Shown here: one piece after another, positions 1 to 5,973 of the stretch
Layout of the letters: every line of letters starts with the position of its first letter
How positions within the stretch are numbered: the first letter of the stretch is position 1
Source of the DNA: Thermoplasmata archaeon
GTDB lineage: Archaea > Thermoplasmatota > Thermoplasmata > GCA-020350865
Assembly: GCA_020350865.1 (NCBI GenBank)
Contig: CP070726.1
Location: forward strand, 674,866-680,838
Direction of reading: 5' to 3'
Length of the DNA: 5,973 bases
Made by a program: the position numbers and the translations under genes
The notes under the pieces: generated by a model
Told to the model about the DNA's origin: nothing
What the model saw: the letters and a program-made list of their open reading frames with translations, nothing else
Database searches by the model: none

Positions 1-2002
1 AAGGTATCACCATATAATAGAGTTGAGTATCGGATCTGTTTGCACTGGCATCGATATGAAGGGCGGTGTTCATTCCGAATTTTATCTTCTGGCATACCAT
101 GAAATAATCCACGCCCAAGATTCCGAAGAAGCCTACCCTGGAATTCGAATAATATACCACGTACCAATCTCCGGGCCCCATGATGGAAGGTTCATCCCAT
201 GTCAGGTTCACCTCCCCGTTGGGCTCGATATTAACAGTAAGATTCCTTGCTTCGTTATAAGGGTCGAATCCGGGAAATCCGTTGTCATCGTCATATATTA
301 TCATGGCTGCGGGCATGCCCGTGAATGTATGGTTCGTCTTTTTTGCGAATTTCACCACGTAGCCCTCACCCAATCTCATAACCGTGTTGTTGTTTTCCCC
401 ACCCTTGAGGTCGTGTCTCATCCATGTGTGCGTATTTAGGTCTTTGTATTTTATGTAACTTGCATTCATAAGGGCGGTCAAGTTGTCAATTGTACAGGTG
501 TAAATAGGGGCCAAGGGCAGGGAGAATGAAGATACACCCTGGAGGAAGCACCTTGTCCATTTACCCACCGTTCTGCTGGTTCTACTCATACCACCATGGA
601 TATTCACAGATCTTAAAATGTAATAATACTGCTCCTTGTAATTGGTTTCATTACTTGGAAGCGCTGCATCGGTATCGTTCCAGACGGTTCTCAAGGGTAT
701 CGGGCTGGATTCCCCAGGTTCGTATTGCATTGATGTGTTCACCCAGGGATCAGTAAAATCAAAGCCCACCTGTGATTCCGAGCGGTATATTAGATAATAG
801 TCGATTCCTGGATTGGAAGGAGGATACCAAGAGAGAATGACATCATTGCGATTCTGACTAATGTTAATGTATAGAGTTGGATGTTCTAGCACGGTAATAT
901 TACAGGTGTCCAGTGCATAGGATCCGTTATCGTCCGTCACATTCAAGGTGGCAATATAGATACCGCTGGTATTGTAGGTACGTGTAACAACCTGGCCTGG
1001 AGCGTCCGGAGGGAGTCCTATGTCCCAGCACAAACCATCGCTTACATTGAAATCCCATTCGTGAGACACAAGGAAACCGTCCGGATCGTATGAACATGAA
1101 CCATCCAGAAGAATCGTATCACCCTCATAAATCACCTTGTCATCACCAGCATCTGCAAATGGTGGGATGTTTGGAGGTTCTACGGTTACCGAAAAAACAG
1201 AAACCACCCAGCCAATCTCGTCGTTCTCCTCATAAATACTGGCCGTGGCCGCGGTATCCCCCTGAGACACATACATTGACACATCATAGGTATCTGTGTC
1301 CCATCCATGGGTAAAAGGATTACCATCCGAACCATCGGCTTCATCTGTGGCAATTACATTTCCATTGAAGGAGTATTTATCATAGCGCCAATCACCCTGG
1401 TAATAGATCTGGCCATCTCCAGAAATAAAAGTGATGTTGGCCGAGGGATTTGGGGAGGCCAAGAAACCCGTAAAAATCGAATCGGTAAGCCAGTGCGGAA
1501 GCGCCTGGTTGTAATCAGTGTCCATTCCATCGTTTATCATTACTTTGACATAATCAGAGGAGGAATCTGAGTAAACAACAACTATGCTCGTACCAAATGC
1601 CTCAATGTCGGTGATATTGTAAATGCCGTTGCCAGTGATTAACCCAGTGACATTTGCCCTGAAGGAATACCATGAGCCCTCGTAGCCTATTTGGGAACCG
1701 GTAACTCCTGTTCCGTCAACATAAATGAAGGTATCGAGGCCGTCTCCGGACCAGTCCACCCAGTAGATGAAAGCCTTTAATATAGAGGCTCCCGAGGGAA
1801 TGCCCGATAGATCTATTGAACCTGATGTTGAATTCCAGGTCCCGTTTCCGCTGGCAACGTAGCCTCCGTTGCCTTCCCAAGTGAAAAAGCTGTTGAGTAT
1901 CCCATTACCTTCCGCCTGTACCTCATCGGGGATGAACTGAAATGATTGAATGATAAATAAAGTGCAAATTAACACTACCATTTGTCTATTTGACAGTTCC
2001 AT
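1..2002 (-). CDS. Secreted modular surface protein with DUF3344-like, PKD and FN3-like domains (3' end outside window)
   Basis: I read this frame by hand: 667 codons are open from an ATG at 2002-2000 to the left edge, with no stop, so the C-terminus is missing. Residues 1-30 look like a signal peptide: an Arg at 6, a hydrophobic core at about 8-23 (MVVLICTLFIIQSFQF) and a likely VQA|E cleavage site. Residues 31-270 resemble the archaeal DUF3344 surface domain (ILKAFIYWVDW near 74, VVVYSDSSS near 141, INDGMD near 156). Residues 274-371 form a PKD domain (DAGDD, EGDT, DGSCSYDPDG, EWDF, ATLNVTDDNGS). FN3-like segments lie at about 374-470 and from 586 to the edge, separated by a module with FSLPL (493-497) and FTG.PA (about 559-565). 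I count about 21 N-x-S/T sequons. The protein is probably exported, glycosylated and adhesive or structural. The signal peptide and PKD calls are strong; the DUF3344 call is moderate. Membrane or wall anchoring would lie in the unseen C-terminus. Confidence 0.88.
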   Translation of the reverse strand, partial: MELSNRQMVVLICTLFIIQSFQFIPDEVQAEGNGILNSFFTWEGNGGYVASGNGTWNSTSGSIDLSGIPSGASILKAFIYWVDWSGDGLDTFIYVDGTGVTGSQIGYEGSWYSFRANVTGLITGNGIYNITDIEAFGTSIVVVYSDSSSDYVKVMINDGMDTDYNQALPHWLTDSIFTGFLASPNPSANITFISGDGQIYYQGDWRYDKYSFNGNVIATDEADGSDGNPFTHGWDTDTYDVSMYVSQGDTAATASIYEENDEIGWVVSVFSVTVEPPNIPPFADAGDDKVIYEGDTILLDGSCSYDPDGFLVSHEWDFNVSDGLCWDIGLPPDAPGQVVTRTYNTSGIYIATLNVTDDNGSYALDTCNITVLEHPTLYINISQNRNDVILSWYPPSNPGIDYYLIYRSESQVGFDFTDPWVNTSMQYEPGESSPIPLRTVWNDTDAALPSNETNYKEQYYYILRSVNIHGGMSRTSRTVGKWTRCFLQGVSSFSLPLAPIYTCTIDNLTALMNASYIKYKDLNTHTWMRHDLKGGENNNTVMRLGEGYVVKFAKKTNHTFTGMPAAMIIYDDDNGFPGFDPYNEARNLTVNIEPNGEVNLTWDEPSIMGPGDWYVVYYSNSRVGFFGILGVDYFMVCQKIKFGMNTALHIDASANRSDTQLYYMVIP

Positions 2003-2025
2003 TGGCTTATTCCCCGCAGACGAAT

Positions 2026-2055
2026 CTATATATGTTTGATAGATATAATAAAATT
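2026..2055 (-). promoter_or_regulatory. TATA-like elements upstream of the PKD surface protein gene
   Basis: Two archaeal box A candidates sit on the minus strand just before the ATG at 2002. CATATATAG (2034-2026) is centred about 28 bases upstream of the ATG and would give a leaderless or nearly leaderless transcript. A more distal AATTTTATTATATCT (2055-2041) would start RNA near 2018-2023. There is no good Shine-Dalgarno match before the ATG (only GGGG about 8 bases upstream), which agrees with the leaderless reading. This is pattern reading only; the choice between the boxes is open. Confidence 0.4.
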
Positions 2056-2070
2056 TTGTATTATTACAAA
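2055..2070. repeat. Perfect inverted repeat beside the promoter
   Basis: The sequence tttgtattattacaaa is a 6-base perfect dyad (tttgta / tacaaa) around a 4-base centre. It lies immediately upstream of the distal TATA-like box of the PKD protein gene, about 53-68 bases before the start codon. The position fits an operator or activator site for a dimeric regulator. An AT-rich dyad of this length can also arise by chance, and the stem is too weak for a convincing terminator. Confidence 0.3.
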
Positions 2071-2145
2071 TCATACTGACAAATAGGACTCCCGATGTAT
2101 TTACCAATAACAACTGGATTATCCACGACTCATGTGAAAGATGAA

Positions 2146-3150
2146 CTATATCGAGAGCCCTTTGCGAATCCTAACAGCGGCCTCCTTTGCGCAATCGAAA
2201 GAGTACGTGACCTTTTCTTTCTTCATCAATTCCGGAATGGCGCTCAGGTTTGTCTTAAAAATCCCCAAAGCATCCTTCGATAACATGTCTGTCGGGTGGA
2301 AGTACATGCCAATGTGCCTCTTTTGCTCACCGTGCTTTATCATCCTGACCTGCCTCTTTAGGATTAAGAAGAACTTCTTTGGGTCTTTGATGGGTGTGAG
2401 ATGGAATTTCGACGGTGGTGATCTGAACTTGTTGTCCACCGCCATACCGAAGAGGGCATATGGCAGAGGGTCGCGGCTCACCGTCATGGGTATCTCGAGG
2501 ATTTCCAAGCGGTCCTTGTTTGGCCTTCTGTAGTCACTTTTTGAAGGGAAATATGGCTCATCGGGAGTAATGCTCCAGTCGTGGCAGTCGCAGAGGATAC
2601 CCGAAAGAATCTTACCCTCAGATTTGAAGCCCGGGACAGCAGAAAGCTCTGTTTCCACCCCGAGATCGTTTAGCTTCGTCATTGTCTGGTTGTTGTGAAA
2701 CCCCCACCCCATCCTCACAGAAGGGGCTTCACCGGTTAATTGACGCATCCTGTTGAAGCCATTTTCAAGACAGGTCAGCATCCAATCGACATCCTTTGTT
2801 TCCTGATTCCAGCTTCCCTTATCCTCGAACCATCTATAAAAATGCGGGTGCCAGGCTATCTCGTCCCCTCTATCCAGTATGATCTTCCATAAATGATGGT
2901 AGTTATTGTAAAGCCATCCGTAATCTCCGTACAGTTCGTTAATCTGTTCATCGCTTCTCAAGAACCAGGAGAGGTTGGCACAATCGCCTTCCGTGTCCTT
3001 TAAAGAGTTGAGAAAATCGATCAACCTGGGAACCTCTTTTTCGAGGCCCTGCCAACTCAACTTTGTTTTTCTCTTGTTGAATTTCACCCCTGGGACATTG
3101 AAACCGTCCGGGTCCACATCCACACAGATGATGATCGATACGTGCGTCAT
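2146..3150 (-). CDS. NodB-like polysaccharide deacetylase family protein
   Basis: The product is about 334 residues from the ATG at 3150; a TTG two codons earlier (3156) is the other possible start. Numbered from the TTG, the NodB metal-dependent deacetylase motifs appear in order: VDVDPDG with D13 and D15 (motif 1, catalytic base and metal Asp), EIAWHPHFYRW with H103 and H105 (motif 2), RMGWG with R148 (motif 3, the RxPxG type), the strand LGVETELSAVPG at 165-176, and MYFHPTD with H287 (motif 5). Family members remove N- or O-acetyl groups from polysaccharides using a divalent metal. There is no signal peptide or membrane helix, so a cytoplasmic protein acting on a precursor glycan is likely. 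Motif 2 is odd: HPH rather than the usual H-x3-H spacing. The gene follows the acetyltransferase by only 13 bases, pointing to one transcript. The family is likely right; the substrate is unknown, and a non-hydrolytic relative is possible. Confidence 0.82.
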   Translation of the reverse strand: MTHVSIIICVDVDPDGFNVPGVKFNKRKTKLSWQGLEKEVPRLIDFLNSLKDTEGDCANLSWFLRSDEQINELYGDYGWLYNNYHHLWKIILDRGDEIAWHPHFYRWFEDKGSWNQETKDVDWMLTCLENGFNRMRQLTGEAPSVRMGWGFHNNQTMTKLNDLGVETELSAVPGFKSEGKILSGILCDCHDWSITPDEPYFPSKSDYRRPNKDRLEILEIPMTVSRDPLPYALFGMAVDNKFRSPPSKFHLTPIKDPKKFFLILKRQVRMIKHGEQKRHIGMYFHPTDMLSKDALGIFKTNLSAIPELMKKEKVTYSFDCAKEAAVRIRKGLSI

Positions 3151-3163
3151 GCCCAAGCCCTGC

Positions 3164-4225
3164 CTAAACGTGGTCGCTGTCCAAATCCGTGATAAACCAG
3201 TTCTTTATGGATTTCAATTTCTCTTCGAGCCCCGTACCCGGTGCATTCACCCGGGCAATGAATCCCATCTCGGTTTCTGTGGACAAGAATCCCAGCTTCC
3301 TCAAATTGCTGAGATACGAGTGATCCTTAGGAAGTGTGCATCGGAGCATATCCTTTTTCCTCTCCTTTGCAAAGCCGATGGCTTTTGAAACCAAGTACGT
3401 TATTGCGTTATCATGGCCGGGCAGTGCCAGCAGATCGGCTATCCTCACATCCTCTTCTCCCTCACCAAGAATCATGTAGCCGATCAGTTTTCCTTCCTTT
3501 TCGGCGGTAAATATTATATATTTACGCTCCGGCGACCTCAACCTCCACTCAAAGTACCTCTTGTCCTTCACTATCATGATGTCGTAATCCTTTGAAACCG
3601 TTTTCCAGAAATCGTTTATTCTATCATCGAAGGCGGGAACCTGTTTTATGGTGAAATCCTTCGGGATTTTAACTTTACCTTTAATGCTGTTTCGGAAATT
3701 GACGAAAACGGCGAGGATACCTATTAAATATCCGGGAAGTTTTCCCTTAAAATGTCTCGCAAGTGCCTCCTTTGCATCTATGACCCTTTCGTTTTCAATC
3801 AAAAAACATATGTGATACCAGTCTAGTTTCTTTACGAAACCGTGATAAGAAGGCCCCACCTTAGCGAAGCCGTATGTTACGTTGATACCGAGCTTGGCTG
3901 CATTGGCATAGGTCTTGTTAGCTAATCTCTCAAAAATACCCTGGCGCCTGTAATCAGGGTGCGTTGCCGTGGCAACCGACTGCGAGCCCAATATTATCTC
4001 GTCGCCGATCTTCATCCTGGCTGGGATGATGGTGTAGTGACCGGCGAATTTACCATTGTCATCGGCAAGAAGTATGAGATCCTTGTAGAATCCGTCCGCA
4101 TTGCTCTTAAACATCCAGTTCCAGTAGTCCAGACCCCGCCATCCATCGAAGGCAGCGGTAAGAACATTGATTATCTCCTGTTCATCCCCCTCTTTGTAGG
4201 TTCGAACCGTCCATGTTGGTTCCAT
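3164..4225 (-). CDS. GNAT-type acetyltransferase with two GNAT-like halves
   Basis: The product is 353 residues from an ATG at 4225. The N-terminal half (about 5-140) carries the acetyl-CoA binding signature: a beta strand SQSVATATHP at 81-90 followed by YRRQGIF at 92-98, matching the R/Q-x-x-G-x-G/A loop except that the last small residue is Phe98. TYGFAKVGPSYHGF at 117-130, followed by KKLDWYHI, is the usual late GNAT strand and helix. A second GNAT-like half follows at about 191-325, with YFEWRLRSPERKY at 224-236, GKLIGYMIL at 245-253 and LRKLGFL at 308-314. Double-GNAT proteins of this kind are known from polysaccharide and cell-envelope loci and transfer acyl groups from acyl-CoA to amines. 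A hydrophobic patch at 165-176 (GYLIGILAVFVN) could be a core strand or a membrane-associating helix. The acceptor is unknown. Close coupling to the downstream deacetylase suggests a glycan or sugar-linked substrate. There is no clear Shine-Dalgarno sequence before the start. Confidence 0.82.
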   Translation of the reverse strand: MEPTWTVRTYKEGDEQEIINVLTAAFDGWRGLDYWNWMFKSNADGFYKDLILLADDNGKFAGHYTIIPARMKIGDEIILGSQSVATATHPDYRRQGIFERLANKTYANAAKLGINVTYGFAKVGPSYHGFVKKLDWYHICFLIENERVIDAKEALARHFKGKLPGYLIGILAVFVNFRNSIKGKVKIPKDFTIKQVPAFDDRINDFWKTVSKDYDIMIVKDKRYFEWRLRSPERKYIIFTAEKEGKLIGYMILGEGEEDVRIADLLALPGHDNAITYLVSKAIGFAKERKKDMLRCTLPKDHSYLSNLRKLGFLSTETEMGFIARVNAPGTGLEEKLKSIKNWFITDLDSDHV

Positions 4226-4349
4226 TTTTATCGATCCGCTAAATAACGGTTAATCTATTAAAAAATATTGTTTGGACGAGATTGAGGATCTGGCCCTATA
4301 AATCGGCTGAAATAGATAGAAACCCGTTTTAATATAGCTATTCTCTCAC
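4226..4349 (-). promoter_or_regulatory. Intergenic region with likely promoter of the acetyltransferase/deacetylase operon
   Basis: This 124-base gap separates the surface stalk gene from the acetyltransferase. On the minus strand it holds TTTATAG (4302-4296), a box A candidate predicting a start near 4273 and a leader of roughly 45-50 bases. A second AT-rich element, ATATTTTTTAATAG, lies at 4268-4255 and could serve a start close to the ATG at 4225. A small dyad, taacggtta, sits at 4244-4252. The gap is large enough for a separate promoter, so the enzyme pair need not be co-transcribed with the stalk protein gene. Confidence 0.35.
4260..4265 (-). terminator. T6 tract, possible archaeal terminator of the stalk gene
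   Basis: On the minus strand a run of six T residues lies about 85 bases past the TGA of the coiled-coil protein gene. Archaeal RNA polymerase often terminates at oligo-T in the non-template strand without a hairpin. The same tract overlaps a TATA-like element, so its role is ambiguous. Confidence 0.2.
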
Positions 4350-5973
4350 TCATTCCAAAGATGGCGGGGGTGGAGGTTTTTTTGGCTTTTCCTTTTGTAT
4401 AACATCCTGCCCTATATCTACCTTGACCTCATTTTTATCGGTTACCTTATTCCTATCTGACCTTCTCTCCCTTCCTTGAAGATAAATCAATATCGTGTTA
4501 ATTACTAAAAAGATAATTACAATAATCAGAAGCAATTCCATGATTATCATGTGCTCATCGTCCTCTGCCCTAGTTGATCTGTCCTCAATGGAATCCTGTA
4601 TTTCCTCCTCTGCCTGGATCAGTGACTGGTCAAGGGCTTCAAGGTCATCAAGGATTTCCTTCAGTTTGGCCAGATTCTCCAGAGTGGTGTTGATGTTCTC
4701 CAGCTGCCTGTTTGTTTCGTTTTCAAATTCATCTATCTCCTTCACCACATCCATTATATCGTCTGCAATGGATTGGTTGTGTTCGGATAGGTTTCCTGCC
4801 AGGTTGATTAGGAATGTCCGTATTTCCTCGATCTTCTCCTTTTCGATTTGCCCCGAAAGCAAATCATCCAGCAAGCCGATGATATGAGAATGATTTTCAC
4901 CGGTTTTCTCGTCATGGCGGATAATGTTCGATTGAATATCCGAGATGTCGATATTCAGGTTGCTGAAGAAGCTCGTCACCGATGCATCTAAATCATTCAA
5001 TTGTTTATGAAGTGTATCATTGGTAGCTCTTAGATTGGATTCGAAGCCATCTAAAACGATATCAAGCCATTGTTCAAGGGCATCGTGTTCTGCGGTCATA
5101 TTATTCATGAGACTCATCAATTGTACTGAGGTGGATGTGTTCATCTCCGCAATCTGATTCAAAATATTTTGGTCCACGATCTGAAGCTGGTTTAAGATTT
5201 CCGTAACGTTGTCCATCAGCTGGTCTCTTGTGAGGTCGTTTTCGTTATGTATCAGGTCGTCCAATGCTGATATTAGATTCTTGATGTCAGTGTCGTGGAT
5301 CGTCATGTTGTTGTCAAGGTCTTGAAGCATGTCCAGGGAGTTGTTCAACCTATCCAGTATCTCGCTTCTTGTGAGTGTGTGCTCGCTGCTCACAAGGTCC
5401 GATAGTATACCAATTGAGCTGTTTAAGGAGTCATGCTGTGCAGTGAGATTCGCCTCCAGCATTTCCAGGCTGGCCATCATCTCTAATATGTCGCTTGTGA
5501 TTTCTGACAATAGGTCCTGGATTTCGGAGTACAGGGAGGCGTTCACGCTCTGCAGATCGGAAAGTATGTTGCTCTCGAGCTGAGCGATTCTGGTCATGAG
5601 GGAATCGTTCACAGATGTGAGCTGGGTCGAGAGTTCATCGATTTTCAGTGGCAATGTTTGATTGAGATATTTTATTGTATTTGTCAAATCCGTCAAATTA
5701 AAGTTTGCAAGAATCGTTTGAATATCGATAATTCGGGCCTCGATATCATTGAGGGGATTGAGTGGATATGGATCGTCATCATCAAGAATGCCGTCGTTGT
5801 CATCATCCGGGTCTGGAATATCACCGATTCCGTCGCCGTCATAGTCCATATCAATAGGAACTTTGATAGTTGCCCCTGCAAAGTTTGCAGATGTCGCACA
5901 GATCATCCGCCCCGAGATGGTGGAGGGACTGGAGGGTAAGGCACTTGAGGTAATCTTCAGCCGGCTGGGTAAT
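4350..5973 (-). CDS. Membrane-anchored coiled-coil surface protein with thrombospondin type 3-like calcium repeat (N-terminus outside window)
   Basis: The stop is TGA at 4352-4350. The first internal ATG is at 5906 (518 residues from there), but the frame stays open for 22 more codons to the right edge and residue 1 is not a signal peptide, so the true start is beyond the window. Numbered from that ATG, residues 19-46 are a dense Asp/Gly run (DMDYDGDGIGD, then DPDDDNDGILDDDDP), the type 3 thrombospondin calcium-binding pattern. Residues 53-450 are almost all predicted helix, rich in Leu/Ile/Asp/Asn/Ser with heptad-like spacing, about 17 N-x-S/T sequons and no Pro after 86. A transmembrane helix spans 453-477, followed by a basic stop-transfer GRERRSDRNK and a tail ending KKPPPPPSLE. 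The topology is therefore extracellular stalk with a cytoplasmic C-terminus. The motif LTR(S/D)(E/Q)(I/L) recurs (178-183, 225-230). The role is unknown: a structural stalk, adhesin or signal-sensing protein would fit. Confidence 0.88.
   Translation of the reverse strand, partial: LPSRLKITSSALPSSPSTISGRMICATSANFAGATIKVPIDMDYDGDGIGDIPDPDDDNDGILDDDDPYPLNPLNDIEARIIDIQTILANFNLTDLTNTIKYLNQTLPLKIDELSTQLTSVNDSLMTRIAQLESNILSDLQSVNASLYSEIQDLLSEITSDILEMMASLEMLEANLTAQHDSLNSSIGILSDLVSSEHTLTRSEILDRLNNSLDMLQDLDNNMTIHDTDIKNLISALDDLIHNENDLTRDQLMDNVTEILNQLQIVDQNILNQIAEMNTSTSVQLMSLMNNMTAEHDALEQWLDIVLDGFESNLRATNDTLHKQLNDLDASVTSFFSNLNIDISDIQSNIIRHDEKTGENHSHIIGLLDDLLSGQIEKEKIEEIRTFLINLAGNLSEHNQSIADDIMDVVKEIDEFENETNRQLENINTTLENLAKLKEILDDLEALDQSLIQAEEEIQDSIEDRSTRAEDDEHMIIMELLLIIVIIFLVINTILIYLQGRERRSDRNKVTDKNEVKVDIGQDVIQKEKPKKPPPPPSLE
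4926..5412 (-). repeat. Degenerate internal repeats in the coiled-coil stalk
   Basis: At the protein level the stalk contains a recurring unit of the form I..L.DL, about seven residues, LTR(S/D)(E/Q)(I/L)(L/M)D, then a helix. Copies lie near residues 166-190 and 213-237, 47 residues apart (TLTRSEILD versus DLTRDQLMD). A weaker copy near 343-367 reads LLDDLLSGQIEKEKIEEI. A second pair, LTAQHDSL (154-161) and MTAEHDAL (270-277), lies 116 residues apart. The DNA is not obviously repetitive, so the duplications would be old. Confidence 0.45.

Noticed and set aside
23..1570. Several plus-strand ORFs of 74-138 codons across the left third
   Set aside because: They lie antisense to the continuous minus-strand frame with signal peptide, PKD and FN3-like domains, and their translations show no domain character.
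2095..2533. Overlapping plus-strand ORFs opposite the deacetylase 3' end
   Set aside because: The minus-strand frame carries the NodB motifs; these are low-complexity shadows.
3148..3156. TTG at 3156 as the start of the deacetylase
   Set aside because: An ATG lies two codons downstream at 3150; nothing before the TTG, such as a better ribosome site, favours it. It cannot be excluded.
4334..4341. 8-base palindrome atagctat just past the stalk gene stop
   Set aside because: It is too short to call a terminator hairpin or operator in AT-rich DNA.
4495..5583. Ser-rich plus-strand ORFs opposite the stalk gene
   Set aside because: The Ser/Ile/Arg-rich text is the antisense of Asp/Asn/Leu codons in the coiled coil, a typical mirror artefact.
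5693..5899. 68-codon minus-strand ORF overlapping the calcium-repeat region
   Set aside because: It is the same strand in another frame; the main frame with the DxDxDG pattern accounts for the sequence.
1..5973. CRISPR array, tRNA, insertion sequence or defence system
   Set aside because: I saw no regularly spaced direct repeats, cloverleaf-like sequence, transposase motifs or terminal inverted repeats; the window is fully explained by envelope-type genes and short gaps.

Overview
The window looks archaeal, most plausibly from an uncultured Thermoplasmatota or related euryarchaeote of moderate GC content. The reasons are secreted proteins built from PKD and FN3-like modules, an acidic calcium-binding repeat of the thrombospondin type 3 kind, many N-glycosylation sequons, A/T-rich TATA-like boxes, and starts without a clear Shine-Dalgarno sequence. 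No rRNA, tRNA, mobile element or CRISPR array is visible, and the lineage is an inference from protein style only.

All four genes lie on the minus strand, so the reading order runs from high to low coordinates. First (5973 to 4350) comes the 3' part of a surface protein: a calcium-binding linker, about 400 residues of predicted coiled coil, one transmembrane helix and a short basic, proline-rich cytoplasmic tail. Its reading frame stays open to the right edge, so the N-terminus is missing. After a 124-base gap come two closely spaced cytoplasmic-type genes, probably an operon: a double-domain GNAT-type acetyltransferase (4225 to 3164) and a NodB-like polysaccharide deacetylase (3150 to 2146). 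After a 143-base AT-rich gap starts a secreted modular protein (2002 to 1) with a signal peptide, a DUF3344-like domain, a PKD domain and FN3-like modules. It runs off the left edge, so the first 2 kb of the window are coding on the minus strand.

The theme of the locus is the cell envelope. Two heavily sequon-bearing extracellular proteins flank a pair of enzymes of the kind found in polysaccharide or glycan modification loci. That the pair acts on a surface glycan, perhaps the one carried by the flanking proteins, is an inference from family and context; nothing in the sequence fixes the substrate. I do not see an unmistakable new defence or mobile system. The least ordinary items are the repeated coiled-coil stalk, the acetyltransferase/deacetylase pair in an archaeal setting with a non-canonical motif 2, and a perfect dyad beside the promoter of the PKD protein gene.
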